From: Saprospiraceae bacterium
Lineage (GTDB): Bacteria; Bacteroidota; Bacteroidia; Chitinophagales; Saprospiraceae
Assembly (NCBI GenBank): GCA_016787575.1
Contig: JAEUUO010000007.1
Location: 186,001-250,000, forward strand
Direction: 5' to 3'
DNA length: 64,000 nt
A program made the position numbers and the translations under genes. Within the stretch, counting starts at the first letter, position 1; each line of letters starts with the position of its first letter. Positions 37,025-46,511 of the stretch are shown here, one piece after another. The notes beneath the pieces were generated by a model. The model worked only from the letters and a program-made list of their open reading frames with translations, ran no database searches and was not told the DNA's origin.

Positions 37025-38911
37025 TTATCTGTAAATAAACACTAAGACAATTAATAATATACTGACAGCTGTACTCAATAAGTACCAACTTAACTTTCCA
37101 GATTGCAAATTCTTCAAAGCAATACTTGAAGATTCAATGAGTGTGTCTGGTATTCGAATCAGTCGGTCAATTACTCCGTATTCAAATTGATTGATAATCC
37201 AGCTTCCTGTTTTCTTTAATGGATTAACAAATAGAATCAAATACAATTCATCCAAATAAAATTTATTTAAAATAATTTTAGAAACCAGTGAATTTCCTGA
37301 TTCAAAAACCACTTTACTGGATGTTGCATATTTTCTATAAGTAAGGTAAGCAATAGAAATCAAAGCTACGATGGTAATCCCCCATAAACTATATTCAAAT
37401 AAATGTGAAACTTTAAAACGGGTTTGTGCTATTGTTTGAACTAAAAACTTGTATAAGTTATGTTCCCCACCAGTTAATTCCGGCAATCCGGCAAACCCAC
37501 CAAACATAGAAAACAAAGCCAATACGATCAAGGGGATGACCATACTATATGAAGATTCATGTACTTTTTCAAATTTCACTTCTGAGCCCCTGAATTGACC
37601 ATGGAACGTTGCAAATAGCAAGCGGAACATATACCAGGCAGTAAAAACAGAAGCGAATGCCAAGACAAGGAAATACCAAAAATTCTTAGAATAAACCGAT
37701 GCTAAAATTTCATCTTTTGAAAAGAAGCCTGCAAAAGGAGGACAACCCACAATAGCTAAAGTTCCGATGAGCATTACTGCATAGGTCCATTTCATTTTTG
37801 ATTTTAATCCGCCCATCTTGCTGATATCTTGTTCTCCATGCAAGCCATGAATTACACTCCCAGCGCCTAAAAACAACAAGGCTTTAAAAAACGCATGCGT
37901 CATCAGATGAAAAACAGCAGATATATAACTTCCCACTCCCAATGCAACAGCCATATAACCCAATTGGCTAACTGTAGAATAGGCCAATATTTTTTTAATG
38001 TCATTTTGCTTGAGGGCAATAGTTGCAGCAATCAAGGCGGTAATACAACCCGTAATTGCAATCACATTTAAACTAAGCGGTGAATAATCAAACAGAAAAT
38101 ACATTCTGGCAATTAAATAGATACCTGCTGTAACCATGGTTGCAGCATGGATGAGTGCGGATACCGGAGTAGGACCTGCCATTGCATCCGGCAACCAGGT
38201 AAATAATGGAATTTGTGCTGACTTTCCACAAACGCCTAAAAATAACATAAGGCAAATCAATGCTATCTGAGGATCATTTAATTGCCCTTCTTCCATCAGG
38301 GTTTCATGGATGGAAGTAAACTCGATCCCTCCAAATTTATTTATTATTAAAAATATGGCTACTAAAAATCCAAGGTCGCCAATCCGATTCATGATAAATG
38401 CTTTGGCAGCAGCCTTGTTGTATTCCTTATTCTCAAACCAAAATCCTATCAATAAAAACGAACACAATCCAACTCCTTCCCAACCAGCAAACAGAACTAC
38501 CAAATTAGAACCAAGCACCAGCAACAACATTGAAAATAAAAATAAATTCATGTAAGCCATAAATCTCGAATAGCCTTTATCATCATGCATGTACCCGGTT
38601 GAGTATGCATGAATCAAACTACCAACGCCAGTCACTACAAACAACATAATGATTGCCAGGTGATCTATATAAAATCCAAAATTGATTTTTGCACTTCCTT
38701 CAACAATAAACCAGGTATATAAAGGTATATCATGTGCCGGACCGGATAAAAACTTGTAAGCCAATACGGTCCCTGTGAAACTAGTCAGTGGTCCAAGGCA
38801 AGCAATGATACTGACTGCCCATTTTGGAATAGAATTTCCAAACAACCCATTGATCAGAAATCCGATAAGTGGCGGCCAAAGTATAAGGTGTAATATTAAA
38901 GTTGCATCCAT
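37025..38911 (-). CDS. nuoL: NADH-quinone oxidoreductase subunit L
   Basis: Largest antiporter-like membrane subunit of complex I, 628 residues (E. coli 613). It contains the ND5/NuoL signature: FFVVTGVGSLIHAYSTGYMH-type segment near residue 80, FAGWEGVGLCSFLLIGFW, GKSAQIPLFTWLPDAMAGPT followed by PVSALIHAATMVTAGIYL, KKILAYSTVSQLGYM and the AFFKALLFLGAGSVIHGLHG stretch. The long C-terminal lateral helix region and final anchoring helix are present. It follows nuoK by 16 bases and precedes nuoM by 3 bases. Confidence 0.96.
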   Translation of the reverse strand: MDATLILHLILWPPLIGFLINGLFGNSIPKWAVSIIACLGPLTSFTGTVLAYKFLSGPAHDIPLYTWFIVEGSAKINFGFYIDHLAIIMLFVVTGVGSLIHAYSTGYMHDDKGYSRFMAYMNLFLFSMLLLVLGSNLVVLFAGWEGVGLCSFLLIGFWFENKEYNKAAAKAFIMNRIGDLGFLVAIFLIINKFGGIEFTSIHETLMEEGQLNDPQIALICLMLFLGVCGKSAQIPLFTWLPDAMAGPTPVSALIHAATMVTAGIYLIARMYFLFDYSPLSLNVIAITGCITALIAATIALKQNDIKKILAYSTVSQLGYMAVALGVGSYISAVFHLMTHAFFKALLFLGAGSVIHGLHGEQDISKMGGLKSKMKWTYAVMLIGTLAIVGCPPFAGFFSKDEILASVYSKNFWYFLVLAFASVFTAWYMFRLLFATFHGQFRGSEVKFEKVHESSYSMVIPLIVLALFSMFGGFAGLPELTGGEHNLYKFLVQTIAQTRFKVSHLFEYSLWGITIVALISIAYLTYRKYATSSKVVFESGNSLVSKIILNKFYLDELYLILFVNPLKKTGSWIINQFEYGVIDRLIRIPDTLIESSSIALKNLQSGKLSWYLLSTAVSILLIVLVFIYR

Positions 38912-38927
38912 TCTGTATATGTCTTGT

Positions 38928-39257
38928 TCAACCTTTTAGTTGATTGAATAAATCTATATTGGTAGTTTTTAAATTTTTATACATCATTACAATAATAGCC
39001 AATCCAACAGAGACTTCTGCTGCAGCTACTGCCATAATAAATAAAACCATGATTTGTCCGGAGGCTTCTCCGCGATAAGCTGAAACAGAAACCATTAAAA
39101 GATTTACGGCATTTAACATTATTTCAATACACATAAACACGATAATGATATTGCGTCTGACCAAAACACCGATCATGCCTATAAAAAACAAGCAGGTACT
39201 CAAAACAAGATAATGTTGTAATGGAACCGTTCGAATCAATTCAGGTATCGTATTCAT
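38928..39257 (-). CDS. nuoK: NADH-quinone oxidoreductase subunit K
   Basis: Small membrane subunit of complex I, 109 residues with three transmembrane helices. It has the conserved FFIGMIGVLVRRNIIIVFMC, then IEIMLNAVNLL with the proton-path Glu, and MVLFIMAVAAAEVSVGLAII with the second Glu. The start codon overlaps the nuoJ stop by 4 bases (ATGA), a translational-coupling arrangement. Confidence 0.95.
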   Translation of the reverse strand: MNTIPELIRTVPLQHYLVLSTCLFFIGMIGVLVRRNIIIVFMCIEIMLNAVNLLMVSVSAYRGEASGQIMVLFIMAVAAAEVSVGLAIIVMMYKNLKTTNIDLFNQLKG

Positions 39258-39775
39258 GGTACTAAATTTTTAATTGGTTCAACTCGCTCTTTACGGCCTA
39301 ATAATACAACTCCAATCATAGCAACTAAAAACAAAATCGAACAAATTTCCATTGGAAATAAATAATCCCGATAAAGAACTTCACCCAAATTTTCTACTAA
39401 ACCCTGTTGGTATCCCCCGGTATTTTCATGGGATGCCAAAACACTTGTTCTAAAGGCTGAAAAAAATACTAAAAACAAACAAGCGCCTGAAATAGCTGCT
39501 GCACTTAATGGAATCCAAGATTTGAATCGTTCAATGTCCTGATTTAAATTTAAAAACATGACAACAAAAAGGAACAATACCATAATTGCCCCTGCATACA
39601 CAACCACATTCACCAATGCCAAAAATTGAGCATTGAGTAAAACATAATGAGCAGATATCAGAAAAAAGGTAAATACCAAAAACAAGATACTGCGTATTGG
39701 ATGTTTAGAAATGATAACCATGATTGCAGCAAAAATGGTCAAGCCGGATAATATATAAAACAGGTTCTGCATCAA
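39254..39775 (-). CDS. nuoJ: NADH-quinone oxidoreductase subunit J
   Basis: Membrane subunit J of complex I, 173 residues with five hydrophobic helices. Conserved parts are HPIRSILFLVFTFFLISAHY near the N-terminus, FLALVNVVVYAGAIMVLFLF, and a C-terminal helix FLVAMIGVVLLGRKERVEPI. It overlaps nuoI by 4 bases upstream and nuoK by 4 bases downstream. Confidence 0.94.
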   Translation of the reverse strand: MMQNLFYILSGLTIFAAIMVIISKHPIRSILFLVFTFFLISAHYVLLNAQFLALVNVVVYAGAIMVLFLFVVMFLNLNQDIERFKSWIPLSAAAISGACLFLVFFSAFRTSVLASHENTGGYQQGLVENLGEVLYRDYLFPMEICSILFLVAMIGVVLLGRKERVEPIKNLVP

Positions 39776-40278
39776 TTTAACTTCAAGGGTTCAACCAATC
39801 GATCTTTTCCATAAATAAAATCTTCACGTTCAAAACTTGCGGGAGCCATTACATCATTTTGTAAAAATATTGCAGCTTTGGGACAAGCTTCTTCACACAA
39901 ACCACAAAAAATACATCGCAGCATATTTATTTCATAAACAGAGGCGTATTTTTCTTCACGGTATAGTTTCTTTTCTTCTGGTTTGCGCTCTGCAGCGGTC
40001 ATTGTAATTGCTTCAGCAGGACATGCCAATGCACACAATCCACAAGCAGTACATCGCTCTGCCCCTTGTTCATCCCTTTTTAAAATATGCAATCCTCTGA
40101 ATACCTCACTCATAGGACGTTTTTGTTCCGGATATTGAATCGTAGCTTTTTTCTTAAACAAGTGACTTAAGGTAATAGCCATTCCTTTCAACACAGCCGG
40201 TAGATAAATCCGTTCCATAAACGTCATTGGTTTACGAAACATGATTTTCCTTTTATTCGTCAGTTTATATTCAATCAT
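39772..40278 (-). CDS. nuoI: NADH-quinone oxidoreductase subunit I
   Basis: Peripheral-arm subunit carrying Fe-S clusters N6a and N6b close to the quinone site. The 168 residues contain two ferredoxin motifs: CTACGLCALACP (Cys76, 79, 82, 86) and CIFCGLCEEACP (Cys122, 125, 128, 132). The N-terminal amphipathic part GMAITLSHLFKKKATIQYPE resembles the membrane-contacting region of the family. An internal ATG at 40242 (MFRKPMTF) is an alternative start; the 40278 start fits the 2-base gap to nuoH. Confidence 0.95.
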   Translation of the reverse strand: MIEYKLTNKRKIMFRKPMTFMERIYLPAVLKGMAITLSHLFKKKATIQYPEQKRPMSEVFRGLHILKRDEQGAERCTACGLCALACPAEAITMTAAERKPEEKKLYREEKYASVYEINMLRCIFCGLCEEACPKAAIFLQNDVMAPASFEREDFIYGKDRLVEPLKLN

Positions 40279-40280
40279 TG

Positions 40281-41297
40281 TTAGGATTTAAATAATATAA
40301 ATGCACCGGTTAAAATAATATTTAAAACTGCTAATGGAATCAACACTTTCCATCCTAAATTCATCAACTGATCATACCGAAAACGTGGAAGCGTCCATCG
40401 AATCCAAATGAATAGAAAGATGAAAAAGAATATCTTACCAAACATAACTGCAGCACCGAGCAGGGTTTTAGTTAAACCCGGATCCATGCTGCTGATAAAT
40501 GGAAATTGGTATCCTCCAAAATACAAGGTAGCAAGGACTGCGCTGCTCACAAACATGTTGATATATTCTGCAAACAGATAAAATCCCAATTTCATAGATG
40601 AAAATTCAGTATGATAACCGCCAACCAATTCTGTTTCACATTCTGGTAAATCGAAAGGTGCACGGTTTGTTTCAGCAAATGCACAAATGATAAATATTAA
40701 AAATCCCAAAGGCTGATACAATACATTCCAATGCCAGCCATTTTGTTGTTCGACAATATCCCGCAATGACAAACTGGATGAAACCATGATCAAAGAAACG
40801 ATCGACAATCCCATTGCAAGTTCATAACTTATATTTTGAGATGCGGCGCGGATTGCACCCAATAAACTAAATTTATTGTTTGATGCCCAACCACCTATTA
40901 AGATACCATAGACACCCAATGATACCACTCCAAACAAATATAAAATCCCAACATTTAAATCAGCAGCCTGCATTGAAAAAATTTGCCCATTCCAGGGTAG
41001 ATCCGGAGCAAAAGGAATTACTGCACTTGTCATCAAAGCAGTTATCATAAAGAATCCGGGACCCATTATAAACAACCAACGGTCAGAAGCTTTTGGAATA
41101 AATTCTTCCTTAAAAAATAATTTGATTCCATCTGCCAAAGGTTGCAATATTCCAAATGGTCCTGCCCTGTTGGGTCCTAAACGGTCTTGTAAAAATGCAG
41201 CCAATTTGCGTTCAGCATAAGTAGAATACATTGCTATAAACAACGACAAGCCAAATATGACTGAAATAAAGATTAGTTTGAAAATCAGATCACTCAT
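40281..41297 (-). CDS. nuoH: NADH-quinone oxidoreductase subunit H
   Basis: Membrane subunit of complex I forming the quinone chamber (ND1). The 338 residues include YAERKLAAFLQDRLGPNRAG, LQPLADGIKLFFKEEFIPK, AAIRAASQNISYELAMGLS-type segment and AETNRAPFDLPECETELVGG followed by YHTEFSSMKLGFYLFAEY, all diagnostic. The start codon overlaps the nuoG stop by 4 bases and a 2-base gap separates it from nuoI. Confidence 0.96.
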   Translation of the reverse strand: MSDLIFKLIFISVIFGLSLFIAMYSTYAERKLAAFLQDRLGPNRAGPFGILQPLADGIKLFFKEEFIPKASDRWLFIMGPGFFMITALMTSAVIPFAPDLPWNGQIFSMQAADLNVGILYLFGVVSLGVYGILIGGWASNNKFSLLGAIRAASQNISYELAMGLSIVSLIMVSSSLSLRDIVEQQNGWHWNVLYQPLGFLIFIICAFAETNRAPFDLPECETELVGGYHTEFSSMKLGFYLFAEYINMFVSSAVLATLYFGGYQFPFISSMDPGLTKTLLGAAVMFGKIFFFIFLFIWIRWTLPRFRYDQLMNLGWKVLIPLAVLNIILTGAFILFKS

Positions 41298-42262
41298 TCT
41301 GAAACAAATTTGGCGTCCACATTTACAGCCGGTGAAATAACCGGCAATTCATATTTATTTGCAGATATCACTGAATCTTCTCCCATGTCTCTTGGGCCTT
41401 CAATGGTCCAATCTGATAGTTGTTTGTGTTCAAATCTGCATTCGTTGCAAATAAAATCTTCTACTTCACCAAATGCATTTTTTCTTGCAGTAATTCTGAT
41501 AATAGCATCGCCTTTCATCCAGGCAATCGTTTGGCCTGAACATTTTGCGCAAGAGCGATGTGCATTGAAAGGTTTGGAAAACCATACCCTTTGTTTAAAC
41601 CGATAGGTTTTATCTGTTAAAGCACCTACTGGACATACATCGATGATATTGCCGGAAAAATCTTTGTCGATTGCATTTTGGATGTAGGTACTTATTTCTG
41701 ATACATCTCCACGATTTAAAACGCCGTGTACTCTGGAATCCGTGAGTTGTTCTGCTGCATATACACAGCGGTAACATAAAATACAGCGTGTCATATGCAA
41801 TTGGACATAAGGTCCAATATCTATTTTATTAAATTCTCTTCGTTGCTCTTCATAACGAGTCCCTTCTGTACCATGCTCGTATGATAGATTTTGCAAATCA
41901 CATTCTCCTGCCTGATCACAAACCGGACAATCTAAAGGATGATTGATTAATAAAAATTCAACTACCCCATTTCGTGCTTCCAAAACTTCAGGAGAGGATT
42001 GATTTTCAACAACCATTCCTTGTTCAACACGCGTGAGACAGCTGGCAACTAGCTTTGGCATGGGACGTGGATTGGTTTCACTTGTTTGAGCTACCTTAAC
42101 CAGACATACACGACATTTTCCACCGGTGTCTTTTAAAGACGAATAATAACACATGGCCGGTGGATAATTGCCACCGAGTTGTCTAGCAGCTTGAAGAATA
42201 GTGGTTCCAGGTGGAACCTCAATGCTTTTGCCGTCTATGGTTACTTTTAAAAGATTCTCCAT
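41294..42262 (-). CDS. nuoG: NADH-quinone oxidoreductase subunit G, short form
   Basis: Fe-S subunit of the complex I peripheral arm, only 322 residues against about 900 in E. coli. The N-terminal 2Fe-2S ferredoxin domain has Cys38, Cys50, Cys53 and Cys75. The His/Cys 4Fe-4S motif NHPLDCPVCDQAGECDLQ follows, then two more cysteine groups (CILCYRC and DVCPVGALTDK). The last region has CAKCSGQ and ICNEC, recalling the N7/Mo-bis-MGD Fe-S subdomain, and the protein ends shortly after. The large molybdopterin-type domain is absent and there is no remnant of it in the 4-base overlap with nuoH, so this is a clean short form rather than a frameshift. Confidence 0.92.
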   Translation of the reverse strand: MENLLKVTIDGKSIEVPPGTTILQAARQLGGNYPPAMCYYSSLKDTGGKCRVCLVKVAQTSETNPRPMPKLVASCLTRVEQGMVVENQSSPEVLEARNGVVEFLLINHPLDCPVCDQAGECDLQNLSYEHGTEGTRYEEQRREFNKIDIGPYVQLHMTRCILCYRCVYAAEQLTDSRVHGVLNRGDVSEISTYIQNAIDKDFSGNIIDVCPVGALTDKTYRFKQRVWFSKPFNAHRSCAKCSGQTIAWMKGDAIIRITARKNAFGEVEDFICNECRFEHKQLSDWTIEGPRDMGEDSVISANKYELPVISPAVNVDAKFVSE

Positions 42263-42273
42263 TCTTTTTTTAT

Positions 42274-43605
42274 TTAATGGCTCATGGCTGTTTCAAAATG
42301 CAAATGCCTGGCATTACACGATTCCGGATTTCTGACATGAGCTTCAAATTCATCTCTAAAATGACGAATTGCACTTGCTACTGGCCAAGCAGCAGCTTCG
42401 CCTAATGGGCAGATCGTTTTTCCTTCAATTTTTTTAGCTACATCAACCAATAAATCAATATCAGTTAATTTACCATGACCATGTTCAATGCGGTGCAATA
42501 CTTTTTCCATCCAACCGGTTCCTTCACGACATGGACTACACTGTCCACAACTTTCATGATGATAAAATCGGGTGAAATTCCAAAGGTTTCTAACTATGCA
42601 CGATTGGTCATCAAACACAATGAATCCACCAGAGCCCAACATAGTTCCACTGATAAATCCTCCATCTGATAAAGATTCGTAACTCATTAAACGAGCATCC
42701 TGATTGGCCGTTTTTAATATCAGATTTTTTGGAAGAATGGGTACTGAAGAACCTCCTGCAACCACGGCTTTTAGTTCTCTTCCATTTGCAATGCCCCCAC
42801 AATAAGTTTCACTATATATAAATTCTTCAACAGGTAAACCCAATTCAATTTCATAAACTCCTGGTTTATTAATATTACCACAAGCTGAAATTAATTTGGT
42901 GCCGGTACTTTTCCCAATTCCAATTCCTGCATAAGCAGCGCCTCCATTATTTACAATCCATGGGACTGCTGCAATGGTTTCCACATTATTTACAACGGTT
43001 GGACAACCGTACAATCCCCATACTGCTGGGAAAGGTGGTTTGTTTCTAGGATTGCCGCGCTTGCCTTCAAGTGATTCCAGTAAAGCCGTTTCTTCACCAC
43101 AGATATAAGCGCCTCCTCCTGCCTGTACGTATAAATCCAAATCGTATCCGCTGCCTAATATATTTTTTCCAAGGTAGCCTTTTGCATAGGCTTCCGCTAT
43201 TGCTTTTTCAAGAATACGGATGATATACATCATTTCACCTCTGACGTAGATATATGATGTCTTTGCTGTTAATGCAAAAGAAGATACAATCATTCCTTCT
43301 ATCAATAAATGCGGAATGTGCTCCATTAAATACCGATCTTTAAACGTACCCGGCTCTGACTCATCTGCATTGCAAACAAGGTATTTTGGTTTGTCCGATT
43401 TTTTATCGAGAAAAGACCATTTCATTCCTGTTGGAAATCCTGCTCCGCCACGACCTCTTAATCCTGAGGTTTTCACTTCTTCAACCAATTGATCCGGACT
43501 TAATTGTTTGAGTGCCTTTTCAACAGAGCGATAGCCACCGTTTTTTATATATCCATCGATTGACTGGATTCCAGGTTTATCAATATGTTCTAATAATATT
43601 TTCAT
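42274..43605 (-). CDS. nuoF: NADH-quinone oxidoreductase subunit F
   Basis: NADH- and FMN-binding subunit of complex I. The ATG at 43605 gives 443 residues (E. coli 445) and a 7-base gap to nuoE; an ATG at 43638 would add 11 residues overlapping nuoE. Motifs in order: GLRGRGGAGFPTGMKWSF (NADH/FMN site), NADESEPGTFKDRYLMEHIP, AGGGAYICGEETALLESLEG, KRGNPRNKPPFPAVWGLYG, NVETIAAVPWIV, and the N3 cluster motif ESCGQCSPCREGTGW with the later Cys in TICPLGEAAAWP. Confidence 0.96.
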   Translation of the reverse strand: MKILLEHIDKPGIQSIDGYIKNGGYRSVEKALKQLSPDQLVEEVKTSGLRGRGGAGFPTGMKWSFLDKKSDKPKYLVCNADESEPGTFKDRYLMEHIPHLLIEGMIVSSFALTAKTSYIYVRGEMMYIIRILEKAIAEAYAKGYLGKNILGSGYDLDLYVQAGGGAYICGEETALLESLEGKRGNPRNKPPFPAVWGLYGCPTVVNNVETIAAVPWIVNNGGAAYAGIGIGKSTGTKLISACGNINKPGVYEIELGLPVEEFIYSETYCGGIANGRELKAVVAGGSSVPILPKNLILKTANQDARLMSYESLSDGGFISGTMLGSGGFIVFDDQSCIVRNLWNFTRFYHHESCGQCSPCREGTGWMEKVLHRIEHGHGKLTDIDLLVDVAKKIEGKTICPLGEAAAWPVASAIRHFRDEFEAHVRNPESCNARHLHFETAMSH

Positions 43606-43612
43606 TCGTATA

Positions 43613-44101
43613 TTATCCTTTAGACCGAAGTTCGTCAATCAATGAATCTATTTTTTCAATTGTTAAGTGTTCATGGTATTTATAATCGGGTCCTATTTGC
43701 AAGACAGGTCCGGTACCACATGAAGCCAGACATTCAACAGGTTTCAAAGTAAACAAACCATCCTTAGTTGTCTCTCCTTCTTCAATATTTAGTTTCTCTT
43801 TCAAATATTGGATTATGTTTTCAGCACCGACCAAGCAACAAGGGCCTGTACGGCAAATTTCCAATACATATTTACCAACCGGTTTAACATGAAACATGGT
43901 GTAAAAGGTCGCCACTTCGTAAACTTCTATTGGTTTTATATCCAGAACTTCTGCAACTTCATCCATTGCAGCAACTGGCAACCAACCATGGTCCTCTTGT
44001 ACCAAATGCAATATGGGGAGCAGCGCAGATTTGTGCCTCCCCTCAGGATATCTTTTTTTGATTTCCTCAAACTGTTTTAATCGTTCACTTGTAAATGGCA
44101 T
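43613..44101 (-). CDS. nuoE: NADH-quinone oxidoreductase subunit E
   Basis: Thioredoxin-like 2Fe-2S subunit (cluster N1a) of complex I, 162 residues. It has LLPILHLVQEDHGWLPVAAM, VYEVATFYTMFHVKPVGKYV, the first cysteine pair in CRTGPCCLVGAENI and the second in ECLASCGTGPVLQI. The 89-base gap to nuoD upstream contains an AT heptamer array; the operon otherwise continues without interruption into nuoF. Confidence 0.95.
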   Translation of the reverse strand: MPFTSERLKQFEEIKKRYPEGRHKSALLPILHLVQEDHGWLPVAAMDEVAEVLDIKPIEVYEVATFYTMFHVKPVGKYVLEICRTGPCCLVGAENIIQYLKEKLNIEEGETTKDGLFTLKPVECLASCGTGPVLQIGPDYKYHEHLTIEKIDSLIDELRSKG

Positions 44102-44151
44102 ATTTATATTTCACTAAAACCATTATTCAAACTTTAAAAACTTCCAACATC

Positions 44152-44183
44152 AATTATTAATTATTAATTATTAATTATTAATT
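44152..44183. repeat. Perfect (AATTATT) heptamer array between nuoD and nuoE
   Basis: Four exact AATTATT units plus AATT lie in the 89-base nuoD-nuoE gap, the longest spacer in the operon. It is the same 7-base periodicity as the arrays around pdxH. Confidence 0.85.
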
Positions 44184-44190
44184 GATCCTA

Positions 44191-45417
44191 TCAAGCATCC
44201 AACTCCCCTGCAATGACATTCAAACTACTCATAACAACGATGGCATCGGAGAGTAACTGTCCTCTGACCATTTCAGGAAATGCCTGGTAATAAATAAAAC
44301 AAGGCCTTCTAAAATGCAATCGATAAGGCGTTCGTCCTCCATCACTGACTAAATAAAAACCCAATTCCCCATTCGCTCCTTCAACTGCTGAATACACTTC
44401 ACCAACCGGTGCATCAATTTCACCCATAATGATTTTAAAATGGTAAATCAATGCCTCCATATTTTTATAAACTTCCTGTTTTGGAGGAAGATAATATTTA
44501 TCACAATCTGCATGAAATACACCGGCTTCCAAGGCTTGAATTTTATTCATCGCTTGTTCAACCAAACTTAAGCTTTGCCAAATTTCTTCATTTCGAACTA
44601 CGAATCGATCGTAGGTATCGCCTGTGGTTCCAACAGGGATTTCAAATTTAAAATCTTCATAAGAACAATAAGGCTCAGCGGTTCGCAAATCATAATCCAA
44701 TCCGCATGCACGCAAATTGGGTCCGGTAAATCCATAATTCAATGCGCGTTCCATGGTCAGTCCTCCTGTATCAATGGTTCGATCCATAAAAATTCGATTG
44801 CGTGAAAGCAAGTTTTCAAATTCGCGCCAAACAGGTGGAAACTCTTTTAAAAATTTCTTTGTTTTTTCAAAAACTATGGCATTAAAATCACGTTCGAATC
44901 CTCCGATGCGCCCCATATTTGTAGTTAAACGGGCCCCACAGATTTCTTCATAGATCTCATAAATAAATTCACGCCATTGGTAGACGTAAGTAAAGCCAGT
45001 TAAAGCGCCAGTGTCAACACCTAAAATAGAATTGCAAATAATGTGGTCGGCAATACGAGCAAGTTCCATAACCATCACACGCATGTAATCCACTCTTTTT
45101 GGAACTTGTACTCCCAATAATTTTTCAACCGTCAAAAACCATCCTGTATTGTTTATGGGCGCAGAGCAATAATTTAATCGATCTGTGAGTGGTGTTATCT
45201 GATAAAACGGCCTGCGTTCTGCAATTTTTTCAAAAGCTCTGTGAATATATCCTACTGTTTGTTCGCCATGGACAATACGTTCTCCATCCATGGTCAATAC
45301 ATTTTGAAATATACCGTGAGTTGCAGGATGTGTGGGTCCTAAATTAAGTGTATTGTATGGTATCTCCGGTTTATCGGGCGATTTAATTGCTGCTAAAAAT
45401 TCTAAGTTGGTTTTCAT
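44191..45417 (-). CDS. nuoD: NADH-quinone oxidoreductase subunit D
   Basis: The 49-kDa subunit of complex I, which helps form the quinone-binding site. The 408 residues show NLGPTHPATHGIFQNVLTMD, GYIHRAFEKIAERRPF, the RLNYCSAPINNTGWFLTVEK segment, LGVDTGALTGFTYVYQWRE, ERALNYGFTGPNLRACGLDY and a C-terminal LNVIAGELDA-type ending. Subunits C and D are separate genes here (5-base gap), not fused as in E. coli. Confidence 0.96.
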   Translation of the reverse strand: MKTNLEFLAAIKSPDKPEIPYNTLNLGPTHPATHGIFQNVLTMDGERIVHGEQTVGYIHRAFEKIAERRPFYQITPLTDRLNYCSAPINNTGWFLTVEKLLGVQVPKRVDYMRVMVMELARIADHIICNSILGVDTGALTGFTYVYQWREFIYEIYEEICGARLTTNMGRIGGFERDFNAIVFEKTKKFLKEFPPVWREFENLLSRNRIFMDRTIDTGGLTMERALNYGFTGPNLRACGLDYDLRTAEPYCSYEDFKFEIPVGTTGDTYDRFVVRNEEIWQSLSLVEQAMNKIQALEAGVFHADCDKYYLPPKQEVYKNMEALIYHFKIIMGEIDAPVGEVYSAVEGANGELGFYLVSDGGRTPYRLHFRRPCFIYYQAFPEMVRGQLLSDAIVVMSSLNVIAGELDA

Positions 45418-45422
45418 CCCTC

Positions 45423-45929
45423 TTATCTTCCAAATTGGTAATCAATTTTATCTTCCCGGTTTGGGTCTTCCAAAGGAAATTCTTTTCTCATTGGGAAAGC
45501 AAGCATTTCATCCATATTTAAAATTCGTTTAAGATTTGGGTGACCCAAAAACTGAACTCCATAAAAATCATAGGTCTCGCGTTCCATCCAATTAGCAGAA
45601 CCATAAATGCCAGTGAGACTAGGTACTTCAGGTTTGTTTTCAGAAACAAAAACCTTTACTCTTAACCGAAGTTGATGTTTCATACTTTGTAAATGATATA
45701 CCACACCAATTTCTTTATTCTTTTGATCCGGATAATGTACTCCACAGAGATCCGTTAAAAAATTAATAGCAAGTACTTCATCTTTATATAAAAAATGAAC
45801 AAACTGATACAAATGTTTTATATCCAGTTCGCAGTTAAATACACCAAATGCATCTTGAGAAATTTGAATCCCATTTGACAAATGCGAATCAATATGTTGT
45901 TGGATTGTTTCGAGGCTGATGGGTTCCAT
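45423..45929 (-). CDS. nuoC: NADH-quinone oxidoreductase subunit C
   Basis: The 30-kDa peripheral subunit of complex I, 168 residues. Diagnostic parts are LAINFLTDLCGVHYPDQ, VVYHLQSMKHQLRLRVKVFV, and the C-terminal family signature ANWMERETYDFYGVQFLGHP followed by LKRILNMDEM and FPLRK-like FPMRKEFPLEDP. The start overlaps the nuoB stop by one base (TAATG). Confidence 0.95.
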   Translation of the reverse strand: MEPISLETIQQHIDSHLSNGIQISQDAFGVFNCELDIKHLYQFVHFLYKDEVLAINFLTDLCGVHYPDQKNKEIGVVYHLQSMKHQLRLRVKVFVSENKPEVPSLTGIYGSANWMERETYDFYGVQFLGHPNLKRILNMDEMLAFPMRKEFPLEDPNREDKIDYQFGR

Positions 45930-46471
45930 TACTTCACCATATATTCTTCCAATAATTTTTTATAATCTTCAGAATTTCTTCTTCTTAATGATTCTTTTCC
46001 AATTAAATCCTGAATGCGCATAACTCCTTCTATAATTTGTTCGGGTCGAGGCGGACAACCGGGTACATAAACATCTACCGGAATGATACGATCGATTCCC
46101 TGCAAAACACTGTAGGTATCAAAGATCCCTCCACTGGAAGCACAAGCTCCCACAGCAATGACCCATTTTGGTTCTGCCATTTGCTCATACACTTGTCTCA
46201 AAACAGGTCCCATTTTTTTTGCAATGGTACCCATTACCATGAGCAGATCTGCCTGGCGTGGTGTAAAGCTCAATCGTTCCGAACCAAAACGAGCTAGATC
46301 ATAATGAGAAGACATGGTGGACATAAATTCAATGCCGCAACAGGAGGTTGCAAAAGGTAGTGGCCAAATACTGTTTTTACGAGCCAATCCAACGACTGAA
46401 TCGAGGCTGGTGGCGAAAAAACCTTGCCCGCCAATACCTTCCGGAGCTTCAACTATTTTAACTGTACTCAT
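45929..46471 (-). CDS. nuoB: NADH-quinone oxidoreductase subunit B
   Basis: PSST subunit carrying Fe-S cluster N2, the last cluster before quinone. The 180 residues contain [20 protein letters not shown] with the unusual tandem cysteines, [39 protein letters not shown] and [20 protein letters not shown]. The spacing is 40 bases from nuoA and one-base overlap with nuoC. Confidence 0.96.
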   Translation of the reverse strand: MSTVKIVEAPEGIGGQGFFATSLDSVVGLARKNSIWPLPFATSCCGIEFMSTMSSHYDLARFGSERLSFTPRQADLLMVMGTIAKKMGPVLRQVYEQMAEPKWVIAVGACASSGGIFDTYSVLQGIDRIIPVDVYVPGCPPRPEQIIEGVMRIQDLIGKESLRRRNSEDYKKLLEEYMVK

Positions 46472-46511
46472 TTTTTAAATGTCATTCAATTATTGTATTG
46501 AAAACAATCAT

